A DNA stretch of 64,000 nucleotides from an uncultured Lachnospiraceae bacterium (GTDB lineage: Bacteria > Bacillota > Clostridia > Lachnospirales > Lachnospiraceae): the NCBI GenBank assembly GCA_946557105.1, contig CAMNSZ010000013.1, positions 1 to 64,000 on the forward strand. The letters are read 5' to 3'. A model generated the notes under the pieces. The model worked only from the letters and a program-made list of their open reading frames with translations, was not told where the DNA came from and did no database searches. A program made the position numbers and the translations under genes. This document shows, piece after piece, positions 16,871 to 26,221 of this stretch. Each line of letters begins with the position of its first letter. The first letter of the stretch is position 1.

Positions 16871-17491
16871 TTACATCAGCCTGTACGTTCCCTTCCCCAG
16901 TTTTTTGACTAATCCGGCGGTTTCACTCTGATTTAAGATTCTTTGGAGCTGCCTTGCACTGCAATGAAGATGAAAAGCGGCCTGCTCTATTCCTTTTAAG
17001 GTTTCATTATCGCATTTATATTTCATATAGGACATAACCCGTTCTGTAAGGGAAGCAGGGGCGGCTTCAATGGTAGTCATAGTTCCCATTTTGACCGAAA
17101 GACTGTTACAAATAAGCTCCAGAAACTTGTTATTGGAGAGCAGCATTTCCCTGTGTTTTTCGACAGAAAATGAAATACAGGTCAGGCTTTCAACCGCTTC
17201 GGCATAAATGTTGTTACTTTTTGGATAAAAAATATCCATGTCCCCGAGAAAGTAGTCGGCAGTTCCGTTTGACAGCGAATAACGCGTGCCATCATCACGA
17301 ATGAAATAGATGTTTATAGAACCCTGCTCCACAATTTGGAATAAGGTTTCGTTTTGAAAGGGCGAACTCACTAATTCGCCTTTCTCGTATTCTATCAGAC
17401 AAAAATCTACGTCCAATGAGTCAAGTACAGCATGATATTTACTGCCAGCAATACAGGCTTCAATTTTCTTTTTATCATATATTCTTTTCAT
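16871..17491 (-). CDS. Crp/Fnr family transcriptional regulator
   Basis: A 206-residue protein. Residues about 25-120 form a cyclic-nucleotide-binding-like beta barrel (LFQIVEQGSINIYFIRDDG, LGDMDIF). Residues about 145-206 form a winged helix with LKGIEQAAFHLHCSARQLQR as recognition region. No Cys cluster for Fe-S binding is present, so it is not an Fnr oxygen sensor of the classical type. It is divergent from the MATE efflux gene and a perfect 20-bp palindrome (17504-17523) lies just before its start, so it probably controls both. Effector unknown. Confidence 0.88.
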   Translation of the reverse strand: MKRIYDKKKIEACIAGSKYHAVLDSLDVDFCLIEYEKGELVSSPFQNETLFQIVEQGSINIYFIRDDGTRYSLSNGTADYFLGDMDIFYPKSNNIYAEAVESLTCISFSVEKHREMLLSNNKFLELICNSLSVKMGTMTTIEAAPASLTERVMSYMKYKCDNETLKGIEQAAFHLHCSARQLQRILNQSETAGLVKKLGKGTYRLM

Positions 17492-17503
17492 AAAGCTTCC
17501 TTT

Positions 17504-17523
17504 AACAGGACATATGTCCTGTT
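17504..17523. promoter_or_regulatory. Palindromic operator between Crp/Fnr and MATE genes
   Basis: AACAGGACATATGTCCTGTT is a perfect 20-bp dyad. It lies 12 bases before the regulator's start codon and overlaps the likely -35 region of the MATE promoter (TATATT at about 17530). This fits a dimer binding site for the adjacent regulator. Confidence 0.75.
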
Positions 17524-17578
17524 TTTTGTATATATTTTACATTACAATAAAAAAAAGTTCAAGGGAGGAAAAGAAAAT

Positions 17579-18916
17579 ATGACGTCAGTTTATGAAGAAA
17601 AAAATATTTCCAAAGCAATTACGAGAGTTGGATTACCTGCTATGTTGGGACAGCTTACAACGCTTATTTATAATATTGCCGATACATTTTTTGTTTCTCT
17701 GACAAAAGAACCCGCAACAATCGCCGCCGTAACCTTATGTGCGCCCATACTGCTTATTATTATGTCCGTTGCCTGCATTTTCGGAATGGGAGGCAGCAGT
17801 GTAATTGCCAGATTATTGGGAGAAGAAAAGAAAAAAGAAGCCGGGGCAACCATGAATTTTAGCGTATATGCAATGGCACTTTCAGGCGTTATTACGCTTG
17901 CTTTAGGACTGGCATTTTTACAGCCGTTGGCAAAAATATCCGGAGCGGATGCAAATAACATTGCCTATACCTGCGATTATCTGAAATGGATTTTTATAGG
18001 GGCTCCTTTTATTATGCTGGCAAATGGCTTCGTTCATTTATTCCGTTCGGCTGGTCTGATCAAGGAGGGTACCATTGGATTGATACTTGGAAATGTAATC
18101 AATATGGTATTAGACTATATTTTCATAGCTATTCTGGGATGGGGAACGGCAGGAGCCGCACTTGCAACATCTTTAGGCTTTGTATGCTCGACGATATATT
18201 ATATTGCCTGCATGATTCGTGAAGAATACAAGGGAAATCAATTAGTTCCCTTGACGCCTAAATGTTTTTTACCAAATGCAGTAATGATTCGTAATGTCTT
18301 AAGCATCGGTATTCCGGGTGCTCTCATCACGGTGCTTATGAGTGTTTCCAATATTATCCTTAACAACTATATCAGTATTTACGGGTCTGACGCAGTAGCT
18401 TCTTATGGAATTGCATATAAACTTGATATGATTCCGATTTTGTTGTCAGTAGGATTATCACAGGGCGTTGCCCCTTTAGTGGGGTATTGTTATGGAGGAA
18501 ATGAGAAAAAGCGAATGTCTGATATCGTGAAATACACGGTGCTATACGGAATTTTCATGGGTGGGGTATTTACTGCTGTCTTTGTACTTTTCGGGAAGCC
18601 GCTTGCCGCTATTTTCCTACAAGACAGCGTTTTGATTGAACAAACGGGATACTTTTTGAAAGTCCTTTGCCTGTCGGCTCCTATGCTTGGTGTTATCAAT
18701 ATGACGACAAGTTATTTTCAGGCATTGGGAAAAGCAATCAAATCACTTACCATTACAACTCTAAGAAATGCGGCGCTATTTATTCCGGGAGTAATGATTT
18801 TGAATCACTTTTGGAAGCTGAACGGTGTGATCGCGGCGCAGCCCGTTGTTGAAACCATTTTAACGATAATCTGCATATTTATGTATATCAAGGATATAAA
18901 TTCAAGCAACAATTAA
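17579..18916 (+). CDS. MATE family efflux transporter
   Basis: A 445-residue polytopic protein with about twelve hydrophobic segments and two homologous halves, typical of MATE cation/drug antiporters. The N-terminal half shows ISKAITRVGLPAMLGQLTTL and FGMGGSSVIARLLGE. The second half shows SIGIPGALITVLMSVSNIIL and GLSQGVAPLVGYCYGG. I start at MTSVYEEKN because it follows AAGGGAGGA at the right distance; the frame is open further upstream into the regulator gene. Its expression is probably set by the divergent Crp/Fnr protein. Substrate not predictable. Confidence 0.92.
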   Translation: MTSVYEEKNISKAITRVGLPAMLGQLTTLIYNIADTFFVSLTKEPATIAAVTLCAPILLIIMSVACIFGMGGSSVIARLLGEEKKKEAGATMNFSVYAMALSGVITLALGLAFLQPLAKISGADANNIAYTCDYLKWIFIGAPFIMLANGFVHLFRSAGLIKEGTIGLILGNVINMVLDYIFIAILGWGTAGAALATSLGFVCSTIYYIACMIREEYKGNQLVPLTPKCFLPNAVMIRNVLSIGIPGALITVLMSVSNIILNNYISIYGSDAVASYGIAYKLDMIPILLSVGLSQGVAPLVGYCYGGNEKKRMSDIVKYTVLYGIFMGGVFTAVFVLFGKPLAAIFLQDSVLIEQTGYFLKVLCLSAPMLGVINMTTSYFQALGKAIKSLTITTLRNAALFIPGVMILNHFWKLNGVIAAQPVVETILTIICIFMYIKDINSSNN

Positions 18917-19203
18917 CTCTCCGCCGCCCTTTATGGCGGAACATGGTAAATTTGCATGATTTGTATACAAGAGGCCATAAGCATATCCGGTATATGTTCC
19001 GCGCTTTTTGTAAAATTCACAGTGCCACGGACACGGAGCCGGAAATGATTTACTTGTGCTTTTTTCAGCGTGTTACACTACATCAGTTAAGGCTGGCAGA
19101 GCGACGATTATCCCGCCCCTCCGCCAGCCTTTTGCGCATTATATTTTGAAGGTTTGTTTTGCATTCCCCATGTGTTATAGCCTTCCACCTCACACATCTT
19201 TAC
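18917..19203. other. Intergenic region with a terminator
   Basis: Contains a small hairpin TCCGCC/GGCGGA near 18919-18940 and the terminator at 19089-19133. No gene is supported. Confidence 0.5.
19089..19133 (+). terminator. Possible terminator
   Basis: AGGCTGGC (19090-19097) and GCCAGCCT (19123-19130) pair across a long loop and are followed by TTT on the plus strand. It lies about 170 bases after the MATE gene. Confidence 0.5.
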
Positions 19204-19482
19204 TCATTCATTTTTCTTATTCATTTTTCTTATGATACGCTGTATGCTCTTCTCCGACATATAATATTTACAGGCTAATTCTGAAGCCTTGCTCCCTGCA
19301 AGATAATCCTTATAAATTTGTTCGTTACGCCTCAAAAGTTCCTGTTTAACTTGGGTGCCTGCTCCCCATGCCTGTCTATGTGCCGACTTGCGTGGAATAT
19401 AAATATTTTTTCCGTCTACATACTGTTGTATCAGCTCTATTATCTCAATGGGCAGAATTTCTTCTGCTCTTATATAGCCCAT
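19204..19482 (-). CDS. CD3324 family (Mor-like) DNA-binding protein
   Basis: A 92-residue protein. The N-terminal part (VxAEEILPIEIIELIQQYVD, then IYIPRK near residue 28) and a C-terminal helix-turn-helix (YKDYLAGSKASELACKYYMS) match the small CD3324-type proteins of clostridia, which resemble Mor transcription activators. Target genes are unknown. It has a GGAGG site before the ATG and stands alone. Upstream (about 19516-19560) an imperfect inverted repeat, AGCATTGGCTAT with ATAGCCAGTGCT, could be regulatory. Confidence 0.8.
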   Translation of the reverse strand: MGYIRAEEILPIEIIELIQQYVDGKNIYIPRKSAHRQAWGAGTQVKQELLRRNEQIYKDYLAGSKASELACKYYMSEKSIQRIIRKMNKKNE

Positions 19483-19672
19483 GTCTGCCTCCTAAACTAA
19501 TATTTTTTTAGGAATAGCATTGGCTATAACAACTGGTTTTTATTGCCATAGCCAGTGCTATGCAAACATAACATATCGTTTCATATACAAATCCCCTTTC
19601 TAAAATAAATTATTTCTTTTACAAAGCTACTGCTCATACCGCTTTCTTCATTGCACAGCAATTGTCGCTGCA

Positions 19673-21142
19673 TCAGACCTTACGCGACAGCAAAACCACC
19701 GTCTCTATCCCGCTTGTCCAAGGGAACTGATCCACCGCCACTGCCTTTTCCACCATATAACCATTCTCCAAAAATACCTCCAAATCCCTCACGAGACTGG
19801 TTGGTTTACAGGAAATGTAAACAATCTGCTCCACGCAATAGGAAATGATCTTGGGCAGCGCCTTGGGATGAATACCGTCGCGGGGCGGATCTAAAATAAT
19901 CAAGTCCGGCTTAACCTCCACCTCGTCAAGAGCCTTAAGCACATCACCGGCTATAAACTCACAGTTGGACAGCCCGTTTTCCTTTGCGCTGCGCCTTGCA
20001 GCCTCCACCGCTTCCTCCACGATTTCCACGCCGATGACTCTGCCGGCCACAGGCGCCATAAGCTGGGCAATGGTACCGGTTCCGCTGTAAAGATCGAACA
20101 CTGTCTTATCCCTGCCGCCCAAATCGCCTACATATTCTCTGACAGTCCGGTAAAGCACCTCCGCACCGTAAGAATTTGTCTGAAAAAACGAAAAGGTAGA
20201 AATTTTAAACTTAAGTCCCAACAGCTCCTCGTAAAAAAAATCCGTTCCATAGAGCACATCCGTCCTGTCACTCTTCACCACATCCGCCAACGAATCGTTT
20301 GTAATATGTAAAATCCCCGCAAACCTCCCTAAAAGCCTACCCTCCTGCTCAAGCGCCAACAGACTTTCACGAAAGCCTTCAAGCAACTCTTTTGTAGCCG
20401 CCATGTCCTGAGCTAAAATTTCCAAACCGGCAGCATCCTCCGCCTGTCCGGCCGATTGCGGCATCTTATTCCATGGATTCCGAGAGGTCGTCACCAGCGC
20501 CACGAGAATCTCTCCCGTGGCGGAAGCTTTCCTTACCAATAAATGGCGAAGATAGCCCTCATGCCTTATTCTATGAAAAAAAGATACCCTGCGTTTTCCG
20601 AAATATTCCAACACAGTCTTTAGAATCAAACGATAATCGGCGTCCACTATTTTACAGTCCTTCACCGAAACCACATCATAAAAGCCGCCCCTTTTATGCA
20701 TTCCCAAGGAAAGCGGTCCGTCCTTATACTCGTCTCCAAAGGAGAACTCCATCTTGTTGCGATAACCATACACCTGCGGGCTGCCTTTGATCCCCTCCCA
20801 CCTGTATGACTGCTCTTGTCCGCAAAGCACACTCTCCAGCAGACGTTTTACCTGCTCCTCCTTAATGCGAAGCTCTTCCTCATAAGCCAGCGACAGATAG
20901 GAGCAGCCGCCGCATACGCCAAAATGGGAACACGGAACGCCTACTTCCAATGGTGATTTCTCTGTCACCTCCAAAAGTCTGCCTTCCGCCTTCCCTTTGC
21001 GAATCTTGTTTACCGAAAACATAACCTTTTGTCCGGGCAGGCTGTTTTTTACAATAACGGTGTCCTCCCCTACCTGCAAAATACCCTTGTTTGGAAAATC
21101 CACCCGCTCCACTAAGCCTTCAAAAACCTGTCCTTTTTTCAT
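19673..21142 (-). CDS. rlmD: 23S rRNA (uracil-5-)-methyltransferase RlmD-type
   Basis: A 489-residue RNA methyltransferase of the TrmA/RlmC/RlmD superfamily. Residues 1-60 are a TRAM RNA-binding domain. An Fe-S cluster motif CSHFGVCGGC lies near 72-81. The SAM-binding core begins at VFDLYSGTGTIAQLMAPVAG and IGVEIVEEAVEAA. The catalytic end has LILDPPRDGIHPKAL and IVYISCKPTSLVRDL, whose Cys is the nucleophile. The exact uridine target in 23S rRNA cannot be fixed from sequence; Firmicutes relatives also include RlmCD that modifies two positions. Followed by a short gene and pcrA upstream on the same strand. Confidence 0.88.
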   Translation of the reverse strand: MKKGQVFEGLVERVDFPNKGILQVGEDTVIVKNSLPGQKVMFSVNKIRKGKAEGRLLEVTEKSPLEVGVPCSHFGVCGGCSYLSLAYEEELRIKEEQVKRLLESVLCGQEQSYRWEGIKGSPQVYGYRNKMEFSFGDEYKDGPLSLGMHKRGGFYDVVSVKDCKIVDADYRLILKTVLEYFGKRRVSFFHRIRHEGYLRHLLVRKASATGEILVALVTTSRNPWNKMPQSAGQAEDAAGLEILAQDMAATKELLEGFRESLLALEQEGRLLGRFAGILHITNDSLADVVKSDRTDVLYGTDFFYEELLGLKFKISTFSFFQTNSYGAEVLYRTVREYVGDLGGRDKTVFDLYSGTGTIAQLMAPVAGRVIGVEIVEEAVEAARRSAKENGLSNCEFIAGDVLKALDEVEVKPDLIILDPPRDGIHPKALPKIISYCVEQIVYISCKPTSLVRDLEVFLENGYMVEKAVAVDQFPWTSGIETVVLLSRKV

Positions 21143-21163
21143 CTTGCCAAGGCACTCCTTAAT

Positions 21164-21430
21164 TTACTCTGTTACGCTCTCATCCTCAAAGAAATCGTCC
21201 TCGTCGTCTTCCTCCGTCTCAAAATCGTCATCAAAATCATCTTCAAAATCTTCCAGATAATCAGGAGTAAAGTAACGATAAATTGCATAACAGATTCCTG
21301 CCACGGCGGCTACTGCCCCCGCGATTGCAAGCGCCCACAAAAGAACGTTGCACTTCTTTTTCTCATCCTGCTTTTTGCCAAGAAAATCGTTCAACTTAGC
21401 CATATCCATTAAATTCTCCAACTTGTTCAT
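21164..21430 (-). CDS. Small membrane protein with acidic tail
   Basis: I do not recognise the family. This 88-residue protein has a helical N terminus (KLENLMDMAKLNDFLGKK), one hydrophobic segment at about residues 29-48 (VLLWALAIAGAVAAVAGICY), and a tail made mostly of Asp, Glu and Phe (residues 57-88). It has a GGTAGG ribosome site and lies 21 bases upstream of rlmD, so the two may share a transcript. Coding is supported by the ribosome site and codon pattern. Confidence 0.65.
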   Translation of the reverse strand: MNKLENLMDMAKLNDFLGKKQDEKKKCNVLLWALAIAGAVAAVAGICYAIYRYFTPDYLEDFEDDFDDDFETEEDDEDDFFEDESVTE

Positions 21431-21554
21431 AAAAAATACCTACCTTTCTCCTTTATCCTGTTATCTATTTTGATATAAGCGTCCTGCCATTATGAGGAGG
21501 CTAACAAAAACTTGCTTCACTTTTAACTAGTATATCACATTGAATGGGAAATTA

Positions 21555-23822
21555 CTACAATCTTTTCAATTTTGCAAAGGATGCGTACATAATTTTTTGC
21601 CCTGCCGCGTCAAATGCCACAGTAACCTTATAGTCTCTGGGCTCTTTGGAAATTGCGGTTACGCTGCCTTCGCCGTATTTGACATGTGTCACTCTGTCTC
21701 CCACACCGTATTCAAGCTCTCCCACGACATGTACCGAGGAACCCTTCTGTATACCGGCAAGCTGGTTAAGACTGCCCATACCTTTTGCAATAAAGGGCTT
21801 GTCCGCCTTTGCCGTCACCCTTGGGCGTAAGATTGCCTTCGGTCGAAAATCCGTTTCCGCTTTTTGTATCTCCTGAAACCGTTTGAGCGAAGGTTCGGTG
21901 CTATCGAGCAGGTTTGTGGGAATTTCCCTCACAAAACGACTGATAGCATTATATTGCGTCTCTCCCCTTACCATACGGCTTTTGGCGCAGGTCAGAGTAA
22001 GCTCCTCTTTAGCTCTTGTGATTCCCACATAGGCAAGGCGCCTTTCCTCCTCGATATCCTCCCTGTTGTCAGAGACAATCGTCATGTAGCTTGGGAACAA
22101 GCCGTCCTCCATGCCCGCCAGATACACCACGGGAAACTCCAATCCCTTAGCGCTATGCAAGGTCATTAAAAGCACCCGATTATCGCCATTCTGCACATTG
22201 TCAATATCTGCAACCAGCGCAATCTCCTCCAGAAACTCCGACAGACTTACGTCATCATGTGTCTCCTCGTAAACGACGGCCTTTGTTATAAGCTCATCGA
22301 TATTGGCAAGCCTATCCTCCGCCGACTCGCCATCCATACCATTTAAATAGTCCTCGTACTGCGTCCGCTCCACCACAGCTTTAATCAAATCGGCAATGCT
22401 ATAGGAGGTAAGTCCGCTCCTGAATACTTGAATCATATTCACAAATCCTTCAACCTTGGAAACCGCTTTTCCCAAACTCATAATTTGGTCTGCCTCACAC
22501 ATAGCCTCATATAGAGAAATTCCTCTTATTTGTGCATAATCGGCAATCTTTTCCAAGGTAGCGCTGCCTATACTCCTCTTGGGCACGTTGATAATACGGC
22601 GCAGAGCCACCTCATCCCTGCCGCTGTCAATGGTTTTTAAATAAGCCAGCATATCCTTGATTTCCTGACGGGCATAGAAGTTGACTCCTCCTACAACCCT
22701 GTAAGGAATCCCCTCCACCACCATGCGCTCCTCCAAAACACGCGCCTGCGCATTGGTGCGATACAACACTGCAAAATCACCGAAACCGGCTCCGTCCTTT
22801 CTCACCCTACGGGTCATATCATCAGCAATGTACTCCGCCTCCTCATAGGCGTTGTCTAACTGCCTGAAATGGACGTGGCTGCCTGTTCCTTTATCTGTCC
22901 ACAGCGCCTTTTCTTTTCTCCCCACATTATTTTGTATCACCGCATTTGCCGCGTCAAGAATACTCTGTGTGGAACGATAATTCTGCTCCAGCTTAATCAC
23001 GCGCGCCTCGGGATAGTGCAGCTCAAAATCCAAAATATTGCGGATATTCGCTCCTCTGAACTTATAAATGGATTGGTCGTCATCGCCTACCACACAGAGA
23101 TTCCTATACTTGTCCGCCAATAATCGTACAAGCTCAAACTGCGCCAAATTGGTATCCTGATACTCGTCCACCATAATGTACCTAAAACGCTCCTGATAGG
23201 AATTTAAAACCTCCGGACTGGTCTTGAAAAGCTCCACTGTCTTTACAATAATATCATCAAAATCCAAAGCGTTATTCTTTTTTAAGGTTTCCTGATATTC
23301 CCGATAAGCCCTCGCCTGAATTTGCTTATTGAAATCTCCCATAGTCTGAATCTCAAACTCTCGCTCGTCCACCAGATTATCCTTAGCCGAGGAAATCGCA
23401 CTCAAAAGACTTTTCTCCTTATGTATCTTGGTATCAATATTCAGCCTTTTGCAAACACCCTTCATAACCGTCTTCTGATCGTCGGTATCGTAAATAGTAA
23501 ATTTATTGTCGTATCCTATTTTGTCAATATAACGTCTCAGAATTTTTACACAGGTGGAATGGAAAGTGCTGACCCAGACGGAGGAAGCGCCAAAGCCTAC
23601 GATATTATCTACTCTCTCCCGCATTTCCCCCGCCGCCTTGTTGGTAAATGTAATCGCCAGTATATTCCAAGGATTAACGCCAAGCTCATCTATCAGGTAG
23701 GCAATCCTGTGCGTTAAAACTCTTGTCTTACCGCTTCCGGCCCCCGCCAGTAAGAGCAACGGTCCTTCCGTGTGTAGCACTGCCTCCTTCTGCTCCTTAT
23801 TTAAAGTATCGTAAATACTCAT
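21555..23822 (-). CDS. pcrA: ATP-dependent DNA helicase PcrA/UvrD
   Basis: Superfamily 1A 3'-5' DNA helicase used in repair, rolling-circle replication and clearing RNA polymerase. The 755-residue length and motif order are standard: LNKEQKEAV (Q-motif region), GAGSGKTRVLTHRIAYL (Walker A, about residue 28), TFTNKAA (Ia), VDEYQDTN (II), GDDDQSIYKFRGA (III), LEQNYRS (IV), LMTLHSAKGLEFPVV (V) and VGITRAKEEL (VI). The C terminus has the Tudor-like VGDRVTHVKYGEGSVTAIS domain that binds RNA polymerase in PcrA. AGGAGG precedes the ATG. It follows the gene at 23833-24594 by 10 bases and is likely co-transcribed with it. Confidence 0.96.
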   Translation of the reverse strand: MSIYDTLNKEQKEAVLHTEGPLLLLAGAGSGKTRVLTHRIAYLIDELGVNPWNILAITFTNKAAGEMRERVDNIVGFGASSVWVSTFHSTCVKILRRYIDKIGYDNKFTIYDTDDQKTVMKGVCKRLNIDTKIHKEKSLLSAISSAKDNLVDEREFEIQTMGDFNKQIQARAYREYQETLKKNNALDFDDIIVKTVELFKTSPEVLNSYQERFRYIMVDEYQDTNLAQFELVRLLADKYRNLCVVGDDDQSIYKFRGANIRNILDFELHYPEARVIKLEQNYRSTQSILDAANAVIQNNVGRKEKALWTDKGTGSHVHFRQLDNAYEEAEYIADDMTRRVRKDGAGFGDFAVLYRTNAQARVLEERMVVEGIPYRVVGGVNFYARQEIKDMLAYLKTIDSGRDEVALRRIINVPKRSIGSATLEKIADYAQIRGISLYEAMCEADQIMSLGKAVSKVEGFVNMIQVFRSGLTSYSIADLIKAVVERTQYEDYLNGMDGESAEDRLANIDELITKAVVYEETHDDVSLSEFLEEIALVADIDNVQNGDNRVLLMTLHSAKGLEFPVVYLAGMEDGLFPSYMTIVSDNREDIEEERRLAYVGITRAKEELTLTCAKSRMVRGETQYNAISRFVREIPTNLLDSTEPSLKRFQEIQKAETDFRPKAILRPRVTAKADKPFIAKGMGSLNQLAGIQKGSSVHVVGELEYGVGDRVTHVKYGEGSVTAISKEPRDYKVTVAFDAAGQKIMYASFAKLKRL

Positions 23823-23832
23823 AAAGCCTCCT

Positions 23833-24594
23833 TTATTTTACCTCCGCAACTCTGCTGAAATTCCACACTCTGATATTATATTCCGCCACAGGGCTGTCGC
23901 AATAGGGGCATATCTTTGCTCCCAGCCTTGTAAGCGGCGCCCCACAGTTTGGACAGTTCATCGCCAGTCCGTTGTCAGCGGTATCCTCTATCATCTCCTT
24001 ATCCTGAATATACACCAATTCCGTGTTATATCTGGTTTGCTTAAGGCGCTTTTCATCCTCTGAAACCGCCCTTCCCCTTGTCTCTATATAGTGGACGTGT
24101 CCGACGGCAGACTGAAAAATAATGCTGCATCTGCCTTTTTCTTTTCTGTACCTGTTTATTTCCGTTTTATGTATGGTTATCCGCTCAAAATGTTCGATTT
24201 TCCCTTCATCTTTAAGCGTCTGTATCCTGAGCTTCAGCTCCTCCTTAAGGTCGCTCGTTCCTTCCGTGAGAATGCCGCCGTCTCCCTCGTCCACACTGCG
24301 CAAATAGGACTTTAATACATTCTCAGCCCTTGTCCTCATCTCATCATAATGAAATTCCGGAAAATCTCTCATAATACTGGGCAAATACAAACCTGTGGCC
24401 GCAGCTATAGACTTCGGCGTTGTCATTTCGGTAAGCTCCATCTTACGTACTCCCTGTGTCAAAGAAGACGTTCCGAAGGCAAGTCTTGAAAACGACTGGA
24501 TCTTACCCATTATTCTTATATATGCATAATAAATAATTCCTATAATTATCAATATCAATACTAATATAATAATTATAGCTATTAAAACCTTCAT
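23833..24594 (-). CDS. Membrane-anchored protein with Tim44-like middle and C-terminal zinc ribbon
   Basis: This 253-residue protein has an N-terminal membrane segment (residues 2-24, MKVLIAIIIILVLILIIIGI), a middle alpha+beta domain (about 70-205) that resembles Tim44-like/TIM22-associated folds (FPEFHYDEMRTRAENVLKSY, ERITIHKTEINRYRKEKG), and a C-terminal zinc ribbon with two CxxC knuckles (CPNCGAPL, CPYCDSPV). The fold suggestion is from pattern only. I start at the ATG at 24594; the frame extends eight codons to a TTG without a better site. It lies between pcrA and the SPFH gene, which also ends in zinc ribbons. Confidence 0.7.
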   Translation of the reverse strand: MKVLIAIIIILVLILIIIGIIYYAYIRIMGKIQSFSRLAFGTSSLTQGVRKMELTEMTTPKSIAAATGLYLPSIMRDFPEFHYDEMRTRAENVLKSYLRSVDEGDGGILTEGTSDLKEELKLRIQTLKDEGKIEHFERITIHKTEINRYRKEKGRCSIIFQSAVGHVHYIETRGRAVSEDEKRLKQTRYNTELVYIQDKEMIEDTADNGLAMNCPNCGAPLTRLGAKICPYCDSPVAEYNIRVWNFSRVAEVK

Positions 24595-24627
24595 ATCCCT
24601 ACCCCTCGCTCCTGACAACTCAAAAAC

Positions 24628-24669
24628 ACAGCAGGCATATCATGTCTTTGGGCAATGATTGCCTGCTGT
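24628..24669 (-). terminator. Hairpin after the SPFH gene
   Basis: ACAGCAGGCA (24628-24637) and TGCCTGCTGT (24660-24669) form a perfect 10-bp stem, followed on the minus strand by a TTTTTG stretch. It would end the SPFH transcript before the 23833-24594 gene. Confidence 0.7.
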
Positions 24670-24703
24670 ATCCTGTACCAATCTTAATCTCCATGCCGAA
24701 GCA

Positions 24704-26131
24704 TTATTTTATGTCATTTTCATCAAAAATATCTCCGCACTCCGGACAATACTTGGGCGGGTTTGCAGGGTCTTCCGGCTCCCATCCGCATTTATCGCAC
24801 CTATACATTGGCGCGCCCTGCGGTTTCTTCCTGCCGCATTCCATACAGAATTTGCCCTGATTTACATGTCCGCAGCTGCAGGTCCAACCGTCCAAGGCCG
24901 GCTTAGGCAGACCGCATTCCACGCAGAATTTCCCCCTGTTGTCCGCAAAACCACATGCGCAGGTCCAACCAAGGACAGCCCCATCCGCCACCGTGCCTGC
25001 CGGCTGCATCATCTGCGGCTGTACCGCGCCCTGTGAGGACATCTGCGCCTGTGGAGCAGGCTGCGTTCCTCCGCCCATGACTCCCGCGCCGTTCATCCCG
25101 TTCATGACTCCTGCGCCGTTCATTCCCTGCCGCATCATATTCATAGCCATCATGCCCATCATGCTGTCCATAGCGTTAGCGCCTCCGCTTTCACCGCCTG
25201 CGCCGTTCAAGGACGAATTCTTGATAAAGGTGGACATAGCCTCTGTCTCAGCCGCAGCACGCATATCTGCGGAAGCAAGCATAACCATATCGTTCCACTT
25301 ATTGATTTTATCACGATCCTCCGCAGGAACGGTAGCGGCAATGGTAATAGACACCACTTCAATACCACGGTTTATCGTCCATTCCTCGCTGAGCTCTGCC
25401 TTAAGATATTGGGTTATCTCCTCCGTATGCATCTGTATCTGATAAGGAAGAATACCTTGTGCGGCAATCTTAGCCAAAGCAACGGGCAGCTTTCTGAGCA
25501 GCTCGCCCTTCATCAGCTTCAGCAATTCCGCACCCCTTCCGGATTTTGCGTAGCTTTGATCCACATTTCCGCAGACATTGGCATAGAATACAAGGGGATC
25601 TATAATCTTAAAACTGTATTCTCCGTTACATCTTACGGTTGTCTCAAGCTCATATCCCGTTCTTGGAGATACAACATGGAAATCAATAGGTGTAGCCGTT
25701 CCGTAAAGATTGTTCATAATCTCCTTGGTATTGAAATAATACACCCTTTGATCCTTCGCCGTATTTCCCCCGAAAGTAAATCTTCTTCCAAACTGCAAAA
25801 AGCTGTTCTTTATATTTTCGCCTAAATCTCCATACAACAAGGAAGGCTCTGTTGACGTATCATAGACAAATTCTCCCGGCTCCGCACAAAAGTCCGCAAT
25901 TTTACCTTGATCCACGATAATCATGCACTGTCCGAAATTGACGGAAATAATGGAACCGTTAGATATAATATTGTCTGTTCCCTTGGTGTTGCTATTACGC
26001 CCCTCCGTAACCTTTTTTTCTCCCTTGACCACAAGCACATCGCTCGAAAGGGAGGAACAGTAGAAATACTCGCGCCACTGATCTGCCACAAGACTGCCGA
26101 GCGCATCCTTTGCCGCTTTAATTAAACCCAT
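24704..26131 (-). CDS. SPFH-domain protein with C-terminal zinc ribbons (YdjI-like)
   Basis: A 475-residue protein. Residues about 20-300 are an SPFH (stomatin/flotillin-like) domain of the class once called virion core protein (GSIISVNFGQCMIIVDQGKI, FVYDTSTEPSLLYGDL, RGIEVVSITIAATVPAEDRD). A Met/Gly/Ala-rich linker (about 315-370) includes a near-repeat of MNGAGVM. The tail (about 380-475) has three zinc ribbons: CACG..CVECG, CSCG..CMECG and CDKCG..CPECG. B. subtilis YdjI, a relative, works with a phage-shock PspA protein at the membrane; no PspA gene is seen here. Role probably membrane stress or scaffold. Own promoter at 26193-26221. Confidence 0.85.
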   Translation of the reverse strand: MGLIKAAKDALGSLVADQWREYFYCSSLSSDVLVVKGEKKVTEGRNSNTKGTDNIISNGSIISVNFGQCMIIVDQGKIADFCAEPGEFVYDTSTEPSLLYGDLGENIKNSFLQFGRRFTFGGNTAKDQRVYYFNTKEIMNNLYGTATPIDFHVVSPRTGYELETTVRCNGEYSFKIIDPLVFYANVCGNVDQSYAKSGRGAELLKLMKGELLRKLPVALAKIAAQGILPYQIQMHTEEITQYLKAELSEEWTINRGIEVVSITIAATVPAEDRDKINKWNDMVMLASADMRAAAETEAMSTFIKNSSLNGAGGESGGANAMDSMMGMMAMNMMRQGMNGAGVMNGMNGAGVMGGGTQPAPQAQMSSQGAVQPQMMQPAGTVADGAVLGWTCACGFADNRGKFCVECGLPKPALDGWTCSCGHVNQGKFCMECGRKKPQGAPMYRCDKCGWEPEDPANPPKYCPECGDIFDENDIK

Positions 26132-26192
26132 TCTTCTTCCTCCATATTGTTGTATTTTCTAATAATACCAGTTTATGAACATGTATATCTGT

Positions 26193-26221
26193 ATTGTACC
26201 AAACTTTCATGTTTGTCTCAA
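26193..26221 (-). promoter_or_regulatory. Promoter of the SPFH gene
   Basis: On the minus strand TTGAGA (26216-26221), 17-bp spacer, TACAAT (26193-26198), about 60 bases before the SPFH start. Confidence 0.65.

Noticed and set aside
16757..16909. Plus-strand 50-codon frame reading RLKRTGNNKPLERARLFLEG
   Set aside because: Protein-like, but no start or ribosome site, and its end overlaps the Crp/Fnr gene; noted as a possible remnant only.
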